Source: Smittia aterrima (lineage: Eukaryota; Arthropoda; Insecta; Diptera; Chironomidae). Taken from it: DNA of 64,000 nt. Position numbers and translations under genes: made by a program. The notes under the pieces are model-generated. The model was not told the origin of the DNA and ran no database searches. It saw only the letters and a list, made by a program, of their open reading frames with translations. Where the stretch lies: the NCBI GenBank assembly GCA_033063855.1, contig CP093831.1, positions 7,812,001 to 7,876,000 on the forward strand, in the 5' to 3' direction. Numbering within the stretch: the first letter of the stretch is position 1; every line of letters starts with the position of its first letter. This document shows positions 38,600 to 50,486 of this stretch, piece by piece.

Positions 38600-39752
38600 T
38601 TATTTATGGAAGCGACGACTGAATCCTGCCATGAGAATGTCAAGGTTGGCCTTGAGTGTTCGCAAATGATTGAACGTGTTGTGATCGATCTTATGGACAA
38701 GATTTTGATCGAGACTTAGCGGGTCCATGCTTTGTGGTCGAATCGACAAGACTCCATCAGCGTAAGGAATGTTAACGTTAGCTGTTCGTTCTGTGACTCT
38801 GTAAAATTTGAAATTATTAAATGATTTATGAAAAATAAAACAACAAACTTACCCTGAAGCAACAATTGGACTTCCGCTCAATGAGAAAACAGCTTCCCCA
38901 GCGCGAGCATGACGCAACATCGAGAATGGGTTTCCTGGATTTACTTTTGGTGTAATTGTGTTGATGCGATCGCAACTTATGGCTTTCTGTCGAGTTGTTT
39001 GGGTAATCGGAGTTCGATATTTAGATCGCGAAGTGTGAGGAGCTGGTTGAGCCTGTGGAGTGACACCACGAGTTTTCATTGCTCGAGGACCTGGCGTAAT
39101 CGTTGATGGCAAATTGCTGGCCGATTTGCTTCTTCGGCGAATTTGAGTTTTCTTTACTGAAGCAATGATCGAAAGATTTTGATGAACCGATTTGTTGCGC
39201 GCTGATTCTGCTCCTGACGTCATTTCTGTAAGGTAACCTTGTTTGTGATGTTGTTTCGTTTTTAAGAAGGAGCATTAAGCGATGAGTGAAGCCAAATTAA
39301 TGTTAGAATTGATAGAATGAAAGAAGTTGCGATGAGAACCAAATGTACCGATAGAGAAAAGGAAACCTTGCTTACCTTCATCAGCTTTCTGAACGGTATC
39401 CATCACAGTCATGTTCAAGTTCGTCATCTTCTCTTCGATCAAGGCTTCATTGAAGTCTTTTAACTTCTTCACGTCTCCCATTTTCATCAAAAGAATGTGA
39501 TCGGGAATTGATCGAATCAGCTCTTCAAACTTTGTGTCGACTTCACGCAATGCTTTTGCGTGTTCAGACTTGAGCATCAGCATTGAACTTTCAGCTAAAA
39601 TTAAAGAAACCGATAAGAATTAGAAAATCTTGAAAATTAAAATTTTGTTTACCTTCAATTTCGAAATCTCTTAAAATCTCTTCCAACTCAGCTGAATTAT
39701 CGCGAACTCGTTTTCCTTTATGAACATTGCGATTTGCTTTTGTACGTGGCAT
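38600..39752 (-). CDS. borr: Borealin, chromosomal passenger complex subunit
   Basis: Four exons (39752-39653, 39594-39376, 39225-38853, 38798-38600) give 296 residues. The protein opens MPRTKANRNVHKGKRVRD, like insect borealins. A helical N-terminal region at about 20-100 (which in the family bundles with Survivin and INCENP) is followed by a basic, serine/threonine/proline-rich middle with the conserved-type stretches RSKSASNLPS, SKYRTP and KAISCDR. The C-terminal domain (about 232-290) carries TANVNIPYADGVLSIRP and ends in a helix (FNHLRTLKANLDIL), matching the borealin dimerisation domain. With Aurora B, INCENP and Survivin it corrects kinetochore attachments and supports cytokinesis at the inner centromere and midzone. 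It is single-copy in the spacer and intact, so an essential gene sits inside the inverted structure. Confidence 0.93.
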
Positions 39753-42700
39753 GTTTTTTACGACCAAGATGCTTTTAATAACTTGAAAACAATCGAAATA
39801 AATAATTCGCCACAAACTCGACGGTTTGAATTTTTTTTGGAGACTTTTTGAAAAGTTGAGATGCGCGCGTCGAGTTTGCTCAGTAAATTCAAACTGAGCA
39901 AGACTCACATGTTAAATTTTTAACGTCTTTCAAGAAAATATCAAATTCGAAATGAAATTCTCGTTCTTCCTGTTAAATTAAGCTCCAGTGGGCAATGAGA
40001 AGTCGCCACATTCTGTGTTCACATTAAACATTCATCAGACAAACTCCGACAATGTGTTGGAGGAGAAACGAAACGTTCGGTCGAGCTTAATTCAATAGCA
40101 GCATTTTAATGTTTAATTCCATAAGTTTGCCTTCCATTATTCATCGTCTTGATGCTCGTCTCGTTGTGTTTTGTGGATCGTAAAGATGCTTAACTAGCAG
40201 TTGCTTCATTTCCATAAAAGTTGCAATTTGCTTATCAGATAATTCTCGTCGTTCTGCATCGTAAAACCAGGCGAGGAGCTGTTGAGCGCGTTAGAGAAAC
40301 TTGTTTTCTGTCTTTCCTTGTTGTTCGTCATCGTATCGCATTCATCACATCAAGTCAGGCCGAAGAAAAGTCTTCACTCGCCACTCCGAAACCTCGAGGG
40401 AGAAATAAAGACATCACATCAACTTCATTTCATGGAAGATAAAATATTTCCGATTCAATCTCGTCCTTGATGTCCATCATCATGTTGACTTACTTGATGG
40501 ACTCGAGTCCTCAATTTGCTTTATTGCACCTTTAAATTTTTTCTAATTTTATGAAATCGTTTTAACTTGTTTAAACTTGCATTATACTTCAAATAGATGT
40601 ATGCAAAACCATTGGATGATCTAGTTCATCAACGTGTATCCATGACAGTGGCCAGGGCTCAGCAGTCATACAACGAAAGCATTTGTTATGCAATCGATGG
40701 ACGTGCAGAAGGCAAACAAATGTTCCACTTTGCTATCTTCCGGCAGTTCAAGCTCTTTAAAGAAGAGTTCCATTTGCGAATGCATTAAAATCTTTGAACA
40801 CGAAATCTTACAACAAATAAATTCAAATTTAGGTAAATGTTGACTTTATGTTTCGAAGGAGAGTTTGCTAACGTGAAAACCGTGATGAACTTGCTAACCC
40901 AGTTCGTAGAACTCGTTTCAATTTATTTGCTTGTAAGTCGTTCATCTGATCTAAATGGAAACTCATGTAAATATTCGAGCAATATCAGCAAACTCGATTG
41001 ATTCTACCGCAAACTCATGTGACATCAACTGTTGTCATCATCAGCGCTTGTTCAAGTTCAATTTACGAGAAAATTGTTTGCAGTAAAAAATAAAACTTTT
41101 CCTCTCTCGAATCGTTTTCTGTAAAACTTTCAAGCTGCAATTTGCATGCAATGGAAACCGCTAATTTTTATTGCTGTAAAATAAAACGTTTCCCATCTCT
41201 CTCCGCAATCATTAACTTTATCTCGGTTTCAATTTAAAACTTTTAAACTACGAAAAGCGCAATCTGCTAGTGATGATCAGTTTCGAGTTGTTTTCAGGTT
41301 TGATTCGATTCATCGACTCAATTAGCTCGAGTCTTATCTTGTTAAACTTTTTGTTTTTCGATCGAAATTTCCGTCGATTCCTCTTCAGACTTTTTGAAGA
41401 GATTAAATGAAAGCTGTAATCGCCCGAAGAAGTTTTCGACGTAAAATAAGTTGAAGTGAATGTTCTTAAGCTTTTGAGACTGATTTGAATTTATTCATGA
41501 GGAGGCGACCGCTCGAAATCTGTTTCCGGGCAATAAATCATCGAGTGGGGAAACTTTAAATCGTTTTTCAACAAATTTTAATCAGAATGAAATAAATCAA
41601 GCGCTCCAGGGTGCAAAGTGAAGGATCCGAATCGATCGTAATCAATCGTGCTAATCAAAGGAGAAGCGATGAAGGGAAAATCAATCAAGACGGAGAGATT
41701 GATGTTACTTTCCAATTGCAACTTGAAATTAGATTGAGTAACTCCGAGAAATAATTGTGAAAGCTTTCACCGGAAGATTGCTTGAAGTTCTCTCTTTCTC
41801 TCACTTTACTTCCTTTAATTAATTTTGCGACGATTTTTTTCTTTCAATTTTCCAAAGTTTTCCATTGACTTCTCCCTCTATAGCAGTCAAGATAGTAAGT
41901 TTATGTAAGAAATGTTTTCCTCTGTGGACTGTTTTCTTCTTCCCCTTCTGCTGCCTGTGCCGAATCGTCTGCCAAATGAACTTGAAACGTTTTATCTTTT
42001 CCGTTTCTCCCTCTGTAAACACATCGTCGTTCAAACTTCCCAGAGACAAACGATAGTTCCAATTCATTAAACTTCCATTCAATAAAGTCAACTCCATATT
42101 ATCACTCGATGGAGATCTTTAACCTTTTTCAAATTCGAATAATAGTAAATATCTCTCTAACAGTATATGACGATGATGAGAGGGGATTGAAATTATTTAT
42201 GAAAACATTTTCGGTGATTCGAATAAATCGACAGACCGCTCTTGATTAAGGAAAATTATGTTTACTGATCGATTTCTTTCGTGATTGGGATTTGTCGAGA
42301 CTTCTTCAACTCTGAGTTAACTGCACGAATCAACTTCAATCGTATAAGAGTCACGAACAGACAGAAGCTATTCATTCGAGAAGTAAAACGAAGATTTAAC
42401 GACAATTCGCTAGAAGTAAAAGCTTTCAGTGAAATATTAATCTTCCGCAATCTCTTGGGCAAGGTTTCCATGACATTTCATTTCGAAAAGATATGAGAGT
42501 GAATTTCCACCTCATGCCACGACCATAATTAAGTTCTCGACGATTCTTCTTTCCCTTATTCAATTAAATAGTTAATGGGCTTAGGCATTAAATAACTTGG
42601 AAATGAAATCGGGCACAAGGAAAACACTTTAATCAAGATTAGATGAAGAGTTCACTGAAGAGTTCAGTAAATAAATGTTTACTCAGCTAACTGGCATCAC

Positions 42701-44154
42701 AAGGGCGAGAAGATTGCACCAGTTCTTGTCTTCACGTATTATTTAAGCTCAAAGTTGAACATTAGCTTTCGGCATTCTCTCAAATTTGTAAAGGAATTAA
42801 ATATTCCACTCCTTAAAATCCTGGAAACGTTGTAATAATTCTTTAAATTGCACTCGCGTCAGCTTTGCAGTCAACAAGATGAGCTTAATATTCCATTCAG
42901 GAATTTTTTGTTGCATTAATAACTTAAGAAGAAAGCAAAGCAACAATTTCAGTGCAACGAGGAATTTTCTTTCATATTTTCTCGATTATGCAAAAGCGAA
43001 CAAAAGAATGAAACAAAATTTTATTCAATGAGCTTCATGGGATGTAAAAGAGGATTTTTGCCAACAGTCTCTCGTTCGCTCTACATCAACTTTCTCTATG
43101 AGAAGACTCAACAAAATATCTTCTGCAGAGTTCATCTTTTGTTCACTGGCTCGTTCATGTTGAGCAACGAAGGCAGATTAGCTGAACATCTTTATGGCGC
43201 AACAAAGGTGCATTGTTATCGTTATTTGTTAAAGTTTCTTGTAGTTTGCGATGTTCAATTATAGAGTTTTTGTATCGAAGACTCGAGCTACGTTCCGATC
43301 GAGCGAGTAAACAACTGAGAGGAGGACATTGTGATTGTTCATTATCCGAAAAATGCTTCACCATAAGCTGAAAATTTGATCTTCTTTTAGAGTTATTCAT
43401 GAATTTGCTTGGTAGATAAACTTCTGCCGGTTGTTAAATGAGAAAAGCTTTGTTAATCGAGAAAATGTCTTCAAGCTTTATCTCAAACTTTCAACTCAAA
43501 ATGCATTTCGAAAAGTTTCTCGTAAATTTTCCGGCCAGCAATTAACAAAACATTAAAACCGAATCAAATTCGTGAGAACTTTCTTAATTACAAGTTTTGC
43601 TTCTCCAAAACTCCATTAAACTTGAAGAAGCTAGAACTTTCAATGTTTATTTGCGATATCTTCTCGACTTAAGAGAATTCAAACGTTAATTTAAGTTTGC
43701 CATCGTCATCATCATTATATTTATGGAAAGTTCCAACCAAGTTCCATCGTGGCGAGAAGTCTCCATCGTTTGACCTTTAGCCGAGCAGAGAGAAGGGAAG
43801 AAATATTTCACAATTTTATCACGATCTCGAATACCTTCTTGAGACGATTGCAGGCACGTTTGCGACATTTTGCCATTCGCTCTCAATAACCATCCGCTCA
43901 TAAGGTTAAAGGTCACATATTGCGGATTTCCGCACAGCGTGGGAATCACAAAGAAATTTTCAATTTAATTGAGCTTTCGAGTCGAACTGTAAAATCAATT
44001 CCCTATCAAAGATTGCTTTTCAAAATGTTTCAAAATGTAAACAGCAAATGCAACCACTAAAAGCTCAAGCACTGACAAACGATACTGCAATCAAATTGTC
44101 AGTGAGCACTCAGTTCGGCAATTTAATTCCATTAGAACTCCTTTGGAATCTAAC

Positions 44155-45028
44155 GCAAACAAAATGAAATTAATGGCCGAAGCGGAGAATCCCGCACATA
44201 AATATCTAAAGCCGAGCAGTTTATGGAAAATTCTAAACATCCAACGCTTGAGCTGATGTCAATGTGAAGATTAATTTGAGAATAATTTCACGCACTCGTG
44301 ATAACACACAAATTTTAAATTTATGGTTCGCTCTGGAGCGTTAGGAAGCGATTTAATTTTCGATGGAATTTCCATCTCGACGCAGTGCTAAATAATGAAC
44401 TTGGAAAGTTTGTGCGTTGAGCTTAAGAAATTTTAATGAAGTTTGAGCTCAGGAAGATTTTGAGATCGTGAGCTTTGATTGATTGCTTTCGATATGTCTC
44501 TGCGTCGTGATTGATTCGATAGCAAACTTTCTTAGAAATTCCTTTGAATTTGATGTTTGCTTTCCATGAATATTAATTAGCTCTAGGCATGAATTGTTTG
44601 ATCAGCAATTAGATTTCAACGCATTCTATTGTTCTCATTAATTAATTAATTATTTCTAATGCCACAAACCGATTGATTCAATAGTTTCCAGTTTCGAAAT
44701 GTCTTCGAGACGTTTCCTCATTTCAATCGCCTTATGTTGTCGAACACGAATCGATTTTGAGAAATTTGATTATGTCGAGTAACATCTGTCAGAGAGCGAG
44801 CAGTGGAGCAATCATTCGAGTAAAGGAAAGTTAAACTCAAACGAGCAAATCTTCGCTTTTTACCATTTCAATCAGATTAACACTTTCCTAGAACTCTCCT
44901 CCAATGCAAAATGACAAAATCAATAATCCATAATGTGGTGATGGGGATGAAAGTTGTCTGTCGAGCTCTATGAACGAGCTGTTGGAGATTACGTTCGCTC
45001 GAATGTGTAACGAACGTGACTTTGATGA
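44155..45028. repeat. Right arm of inverted duplication, inner block
   Basis: Reverse-complement partner of 18946-19823, with only scattered substitutions. The outer edge at about 45028 is sharp (TTTGATGAGAAAAACTC departs from the left arm). The inner edge near 44155 fades after AAAATGAAATTAATGGCC. Confidence 0.93.
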
Positions 45029-45964
45029 GAAAAACTCAGACGATATTGTTTCAACTTTTTTCAAGAGCCAATTCCATCAAGGTCACTACTTCACCTAATC
45101 TCCCTGAATCGTACGTTTCCTTGATTGGCCTCATTAAATGCTTAGCCTATCGTTTCGATTAATTGAATCAACAGAACATCCTAGAACGTTTGTGATGCTG
45201 ATGGACAATAAATCAATTCGAGCGGCTTCATCTTTCATAGCTCGAACGCATTGATTCGAAACTGAGTGGGAATCAGAAACAGACACTCGACCTAATTGCC
45301 TCGTGTTGTCTTCCGCGTTCTACTATTTTTCTGATTTTTTTTCTGAGGGAAAATCGCTGAGACCGTTGAACGCTTTAAGAATAAATTCTTGGGCAATTTG
45401 TCATTGGGAATTATGACGACATCAATAAAAGAACAACAACGACGTGTTTATGGGTTTGATGTGACAACTTTATTGCCTAATCGTTAGTCTTTCTCTTCCT
45501 CGTTTGCTCTTACGGCTTTACGTCTTCCTCACCCTCAATGAAGCGTTAAGATTGTCGTGCGGAAACGAACGCAACTCGTCGACCTCGTTTATTAAAAGCT
45601 GACTCAATTAACTGTGTCAACGCAGAAAAGAATTTTCGTGACGAAAAGCTTCATTGAAAAAGGTTTCAATAAATTGAGTTGCTGAGGTTTTATTTTCGCA
45701 TTGTCATGGCGATGGGAGGAAAGTTCTATCTTTGAGTCTAATTGGCTTTTCAAACTTCATAACTTTCGATGACGCAGTAGAAAAGTTTAAGTTAAAATGT
45801 TGTCTTTGTAACTTGCTTTGTGTTAATTAAAAGAAGAATTTCCTCAGATATTCTCAGAAGCCTGAAACGTCATTCGATACTACTGTCTCTTTAAGAAGCT
45901 TTAAACATTCGAAACATTATATTCCTCAAGTTACATGCTCTCGGTTGTCACAAACAATTTTCAT

Positions 45965-46200
45965 ACCAAACTTCAAGGCTTGAGCTTTCATTGAGATTTT
46001 CTCTGAATTATGCAAAATTTTCAAAAGCATCCTAAATAAAGAGGAGTGGTTGCGTTACATTTTCGAGATAATGAACTCAAAGGACGAGTACAAACTTTCG
46101 CACAGAATATTCTGCAAAAAAAATTATTTGCTCGCTATGAAACAAGTTTTAATCGTGAAAACAATTTATGGTTTTTGAATATTTCGTTTGCAGTGAAAAC
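45965..46200 (-). repeat. Dispersed repeat, copy 3
   Basis: In reverse complement it follows copy 2 (18371-18590) along nearly its full length, with several small indels and about 15-20% mismatch. It is much more diverged than the flanking inverted-repeat blocks, so it may be an independent insertion or a fast-evolving part of the arm. Confidence 0.65.
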
Positions 46201-47128
46201 TTTGCACGCTTTAATTACGATAACTCTGAAGTGCATGTCATCTGAAAGCCACTTTGGATTATTTTTACGTAACTCTGCAAACTTTAAACCAGCTTTTTCG
46301 TGTTGCTAACGCAGCTTGCTTGTGATATTATGGGAAATGTATTTTTGAAGAAATAATTATGTCAGCAAAAAACTCAACTCATTAACAAAGCTCTTCGACT
46401 TTTGAAAGCTCTCTTTGAGCCTAATTCGACAATATTGCTTGAGTGAACATGAGAAAACTCTTACACGTGAAGATGTCTTAATGTTCTCGTCTACGTTTCC
46501 ATTAAATTACGCAGAATGCTTCGTCGTAGGCTAAGCAGAAAGCTCTCAATTTGTTTTTCTTTCTTACTTTTATAGAAATTAATGAGTTTCGAGTCATTAG
46601 GAGAAGAAACTTTTCTTTCCAGCATCATCATCGCTTAGATTCGTCATGCAATTAAATTTATTCTGCGCTCTCAGCGACATTAATCCTCGAGACAGCAACG
46701 GAACCGAGAAAAGAGGAAAATGATTTAATTAATTCTATCGTCGAAATATATTTCGGAGGCGAGGAAATTATTATGAAGAAGCTTCGCCGAGTGCGATCCG
46801 TTTGAAGTCGGATTTCGACGATAAATTACAAACTTAGTGTCGGCGAAAGGTAAACAAACTCAAACAAGTTTTCAAATTAATAAGAAAAGCGAAAATTGTT
46901 TTCATTCGGATTTGTCTTAAGGAGAATAAAAAAACAAGAATAACAGTTAAACTTTTCGATGACATCATAATTGTGAGCAATTCATTTCTACAAGATGTTT
47001 TTTTACCTGAGAACGAATGTTTAAGAACGCCTCGGTCAATCGGACAATTTACGTCAGCGTTTTATTCTCAAATGATAAAAAAAGAGACAATTTGTACCTG
47101 AAACGAGAACAGTTCTGAGTTATTCTAA

Positions 47129-47137
47129 TCAGTCAGT
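47129..47137 (+). promoter_or_regulatory. Initiator-like TCAGTCAGT of right P1 copy
   Basis: The same TCAGTCAGT as upstream of P3, 55 bases before the P1 ATG. The left P1 copy has only a diverged GGTCAGTCGG further upstream, so the two P1 promoters differ. Confidence 0.35.
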
Positions 47138-47183
47138 TTAAGAATCAAAGTTCATTATACTTCAAAAATTAAATTTGTTCGAA

Positions 47184-48508
47184 ATGGAAATCAAATGTGA
47201 ATTCAAGTTGCAAAGTTTTTATGTACAAGGGAAAGCTGTAAACATCTACTCCTGCGTTGTAACCGAAGCAGACATTATTGAGAAGAAATTTTTGATCAAA
47301 GCATTTAATGGAATTCACGAAGCAGGAAAAAATAACAATGACGTCAAAGGCATTTGGTTCCAAAATCTCAAATTTGATTACTTTCCTCGAAGTGTCATCA
47401 AGCATTTCCCTAATCTTAATTACTTGTTAATTACTGATTGTGGTACTAAAGAAATTTCAAGAAACGATTTGAGAGGATTCGGGGGTCTAGTTTGTCTGTA
47501 TTTTTCTAATTGCCAATTGTCATCATTGCCAGATGATTTGTTCTCTGCAATGCCAAATCTTCGTCATGTTTCATTCTACAACAACCAAATTGAATTCGCT
47601 TCATCAAAACTCTTGAAACCATTGCTAGGATTTTTGGATGCGGAATCAATGAAATTTCAAAAGAAAGATTTGAAAGGACTCAACCTTCGATCTTCACTTG
47701 AAATATTGTCAATTGTCATCATTGCCAGATGATTCTCATCGATGGCCAAATTTACGAGTTTCATTACAGAATCGAATTCGCTTCATCAAAACTCTTGAAA
47801 CCATTGCTAGCAAGACAAAACGTTTTTGTCAACCTCGATAATAACAAAAACATCAGTGCTTGCTTCTTGCCAGGAGAAACGCGCTCCCTAAAATCTCTCG
47901 ACGAGTTGATGAAGATGATCGATGAGAAATGCATCAAACCTGCTTTGCCAGCTAATAGGAAATATTTTGAACACGAACCAATCGATTTGCATCCAAAAAT
48001 CAAAGACCTCTGGGTCACGGCAAAGTTCTCTGATATCACCATTATCGCCGGCGACCAGAAGTTCAAAGTACACAAAAATATTTTGGGAATGCAAAGCGAA
48101 GTGTTCTCCCAAATCTTTGAAGACCAAATCGAAGCGACTGAAATTAAAATTTCAGATTATAGTTTGAAATCTGTTGAAGCTTTACTTAAGTTCATGTACA
48201 CAAATGAAGACACGGACGAAACAAATGCAAAAGAAAACTTCGAAATCGCCGAGAAGTTCAAAATCGCTGACATGAAATCGATCTACGAGGAAATTATTTG
48301 CGATCAAATGGACGACTCGAATGCATTGGAAATGTTCATGCTCGCTCATCGTTTCAACTCTCAACTAATCAAGGAAAATGCGTTTGATGTTATTTGCATT
48401 AATTGTCCTGATAAAATCCCAGATACGTCAATGGAAGATCCCGAAAAACTGAAGAAGATCTTGGATGCACGACGTGAATTGGATAATTTGTTGAAAGACG
48501 ATAATTAA
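47184..48508 (+). pseudogene. LRR-BTB protein P1, right copy, disrupted
   Basis: The ATG at 47184 encodes MEIKCEF as in the intact left copy. The frame is open through the leucine-rich repeats to LLKPLLG and then enters a 182-base insertion, which shifts the frame and reaches a stop at 47730-47732. The original frame resumes in IEFASSKLLKPLLARQNV and continues through a complete BTB domain (KFSDITIIAGDQKFKVHK, LGMQSEVFSQIFEDQIEA) and BACK-like tail to 48508. The only substantive break is the insertion, and the rest carries no further stop. The gene was therefore disrupted recently, or the insertion is a sequence error. Splicing it out is unlikely because no GT donor sits at its left edge. The N-terminal half is only about 80% identical to the left copy. 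Confidence 0.75.
47629..47810 (+). repeat. 182-base insertion derived from LRR-BTB P2
   Basis: It is bounded by a 37-base direct repeat (47592-47628 and 47774-47810, opening GAATTCGCTTCATC). The inserted DNA reads like the P2 gene around 48998-49190 (GATTTTTGGATGCGGAATC, ACTTGAAATATTGTCAATTG, CCAAATTTACGAG) but has several short deletions relative to P2. The length is not a multiple of three, hence the frameshift. Confidence 0.85.
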
Positions 48509-48627
48509 ATTTATCAGCCAAACTAATGTTTCCTAAACAAATGAATCAAAAGAGTTGCATAATAAATTTGATCTATCTCTGAAACAAAACCAAGTTTATT
48601 GTTTAATAATTTGAAGATTCTCATATT

Positions 48628-48633
48628 TCAGTC
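48628..48633 (+). promoter_or_regulatory. Initiator-like TCAGTC of LRR-BTB P2
   Basis: TCAGTC, preceded by CATATT, lies 25 bases before the first in-frame ATG (48653). It is conserved in the left copy. If transcription starts here, the upstream TTG-opened part of the frame cannot be translated, which supports 48653 or 48761 as the start. Confidence 0.4.
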
Positions 48634-48652
48634 TTCGTCATTTGATCTTAAG

Positions 48653-49888
48653 ATGATAAGTTTGTCGTTATTCAAATTTATGCAGCTCTTCAGTCTGTCA
48701 AAGTGTTTTGACGATAAAGGTTCTTCCTCATTTAATCAAATTAAATTCGATTGTTTCGACATGAACATCAAATGTGAATATAAATTTATCACTTTTCACA
48801 CACAAGAAGAGAAAATCTACACGTGCAAGATAACTGAAGCTAACATAACCGAGAAGAATCAAGTGATTAAAAGATTTAAAGGAGTTCACAAGAGAGAAAG
48901 CAATTACAAAGACGTCGAATACGTTTGGTTCGAAAATACAATTGTTAATCATTTTCCTCGTGGACTCCACAAACATTTTCGTAATCTCACTCACTTTGAG
49001 ATTTTTGGATGCGGAATCAATGAAATTTCAAGAAAAGATTTGAAAGGACTCGACGGTCTCGTTCGTCTTCACTTGAAATATTGTCAATTGTCATCATTGC
49101 CGGATGATTTGTTCATCGAAATGCCAAATTTACGAGAAGTTTCATTCGCGGGCAACAGAATCGAATTCGCTTCTTCAAAACTCTTGAAGCCTTTGATTAC
49201 GAGAGAAAATGTTGAAGTTGACCTAAGATCAAATAAAAACATTAATGCTCGCTTCGTCCCAGGAGCTTGCATTTCCCTAAACTCTCTCGATGAGTTGATG
49301 AAGTTAATTGACGAAAAGTGTATCGAACCTGTCGTGGCAACGGAAAATCAATCAATCAATCCAGAAATGGATTTCAATCCAAAAATGAGAGAACTCTGGC
49401 AAACTGGAAGATTCTCTGATCTCACCATCAACGCCGGCGAAAAGAGATTCAAAGTGCACAAGACAATTTTAGGAATGCAAAGCGAAGTGTTTGCTCAAAT
49501 CTTTGAAGCTAAAGCCGAAGCAACTGAAATGAAATTTCCTGCTTTCGATTCAAAGGCGGTTGAAGCTTTACTGAAGTTCATTTACACAAGTGAAGTCTTG
49601 GACGATGACAACTTAATGCTTCACTTCGAAATCGCCGAGAAATTCAAAATCGCTGCAATGAAATCGAGTTACGAGGAAATTAGTTGCGACCAACTTGACG
49701 ATTCCAATGCTTTTGAAGTTTTCTTGTTCGCTCATCGTTTCAAGTCTCAACTTCTCAAGGAAGAAGCGTTTGACTTGATTGACAGAAGATTTGATGAAGA
49801 ACTACCGAAGCAACTTATGGAAGATCCCGAGAAGATGAAGAGGTTTTTGAATCTTCGAAGTGAAATTGATAATTTGTTGGAAAATTAA
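48653..49888 (+). CDS. LRR-BTB protein P2, right copy
   Basis: An intronless, intact gene for 411 residues (or 375 from the alternative ATG at 48761, which aligns with the paralogue starts). Domain order is as in the left copy: a possible weak signal peptide, IKCEY/IYTC cysteines, leucine-rich repeats around FRNLTHFEIFGC and LPDDLFIEMPNLREVSF, BTB (RFSDLTINAGEKRFKVHK) and BACK-like tail. About two dozen residues differ from the left copy, several clustered in the LRR surface (FAGNRI against FYSNRI, FEIFGC against FEISGC) and in the BTB (TINAGEKRF against TITAGDKKF). The stop is followed at once by AATAAA. This copy, or a close relative, is the source of the insertion in the neighbouring P1. 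Confidence 0.88.
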   Translation: MISLSLFKFMQLFSLSKCFDDKGSSSFNQIKFDCFDMNIKCEYKFITFHTQEEKIYTCKITEANITEKNQVIKRFKGVHKRESNYKDVEYVWFENTIVNHFPRGLHKHFRNLTHFEIFGCGINEISRKDLKGLDGLVRLHLKYCQLSSLPDDLFIEMPNLREVSFAGNRIEFASSKLLKPLITRENVEVDLRSNKNINARFVPGACISLNSLDELMKLIDEKCIEPVVATENQSINPEMDFNPKMRELWQTGRFSDLTINAGEKRFKVHKTILGMQSEVFAQIFEAKAEATEMKFPAFDSKAVEALLKFIYTSEVLDDDNLMLHFEIAEKFKIAAMKSSYEEISCDQLDDSNAFEVFLFAHRFKSQLLKEEAFDLIDRRFDEELPKQLMEDPEKMKRFLNLRSEIDNLLEN

Positions 49889-50486
49889 AAATAAATCGAA
49901 AAAAATAAAAATTATTAGAAACTCTTTAATAAGTCAAATCTTCTGTTGATTTTTGTTCTCGACATTCAACTCCTCCATTCATTTCAATTCATTGACTCTC
50001 CAACTCCGCATTTTGCTTGCGCAATCAAATTTGATAAATTATCTCAATCCCGATGATGAATCTTGTCATAAAAGAAAATCGTTTGCGAGAAAATTGAATT
50101 TGAACGAGTTCATTGGAATTAAAAGAAAAATAAATTGACTTTCGATGGATTCAACTCTGACGACACTCAATCAAGCAATCAAAAGCGCAACGAGACGACG
50201 GCAAGAGAATTTCAAAGGCAAATCTCTGAATATTTTAAAGATATCTTTGGATTTTTATGTTTTGGCAAACACCAAACTCTGCTTCGAATGCAAATGTTCG
50301 CCCGAAGAATTATTCGAGATAAGAAATTAGCTAAAGGCAGAGGCGAGAACAGAACCGAAACATTTCTCTCCGACAATTGTTTGTTTGCTGATAACAGCGG
50401 ATCACAGCTTGTGCAATGAGAGTTTGATCGTCTCTCAATTCCAAACTCGCCCGTCAGCTGATCGAAAGTATTTAAATTGCAGTGCG
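49889..50486. other. Intergenic region between LRR-BTB P2 and SelP-like (right)
   Basis: Mirror of 9006-9605. It holds the P2 poly(A) signals (AATAAA near 49890 and 49905) and the SelP-like upstream region. The 94-codon frame at 50135-50419 opens with TTG and is not supported as a gene. Confidence 0.5.

Larger units (their letters stand above)
39753..47183. other. Non-coding interval, borealin upstream to LRR-BTB P1 (right)
   Basis: No supportable gene in 7.4 kb. A 63-codon ATG frame at 40597-40788 lies in a locally less AT-rich patch but has no recognisable domain. The interval contains the inner duplicated block 44155-45028, dispersed-repeat copy 3 and the beginning of the outer right arm. 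45029-45964 is specific to the right arm. Confidence 0.6.

Noticed and set aside
41819..42097. 92-codon minus-strand frame with an ATG
   Set aside because: Low-complexity lysine-rich end, no domain, no signal peptide and no neighbouring exons.
43686..43949. 87-codon minus-strand frame in a less AT-rich patch
   Set aside because: It opens with ATT, has no domain, and no splice sites connect it to other exons.
48599..48652. N-terminal extension of LRR-BTB P2 to 429 residues
   Set aside because: The extension opens with TTG and lies upstream of the probable initiator at 48628, so it is unlikely to be translated; the same holds for the left copy.
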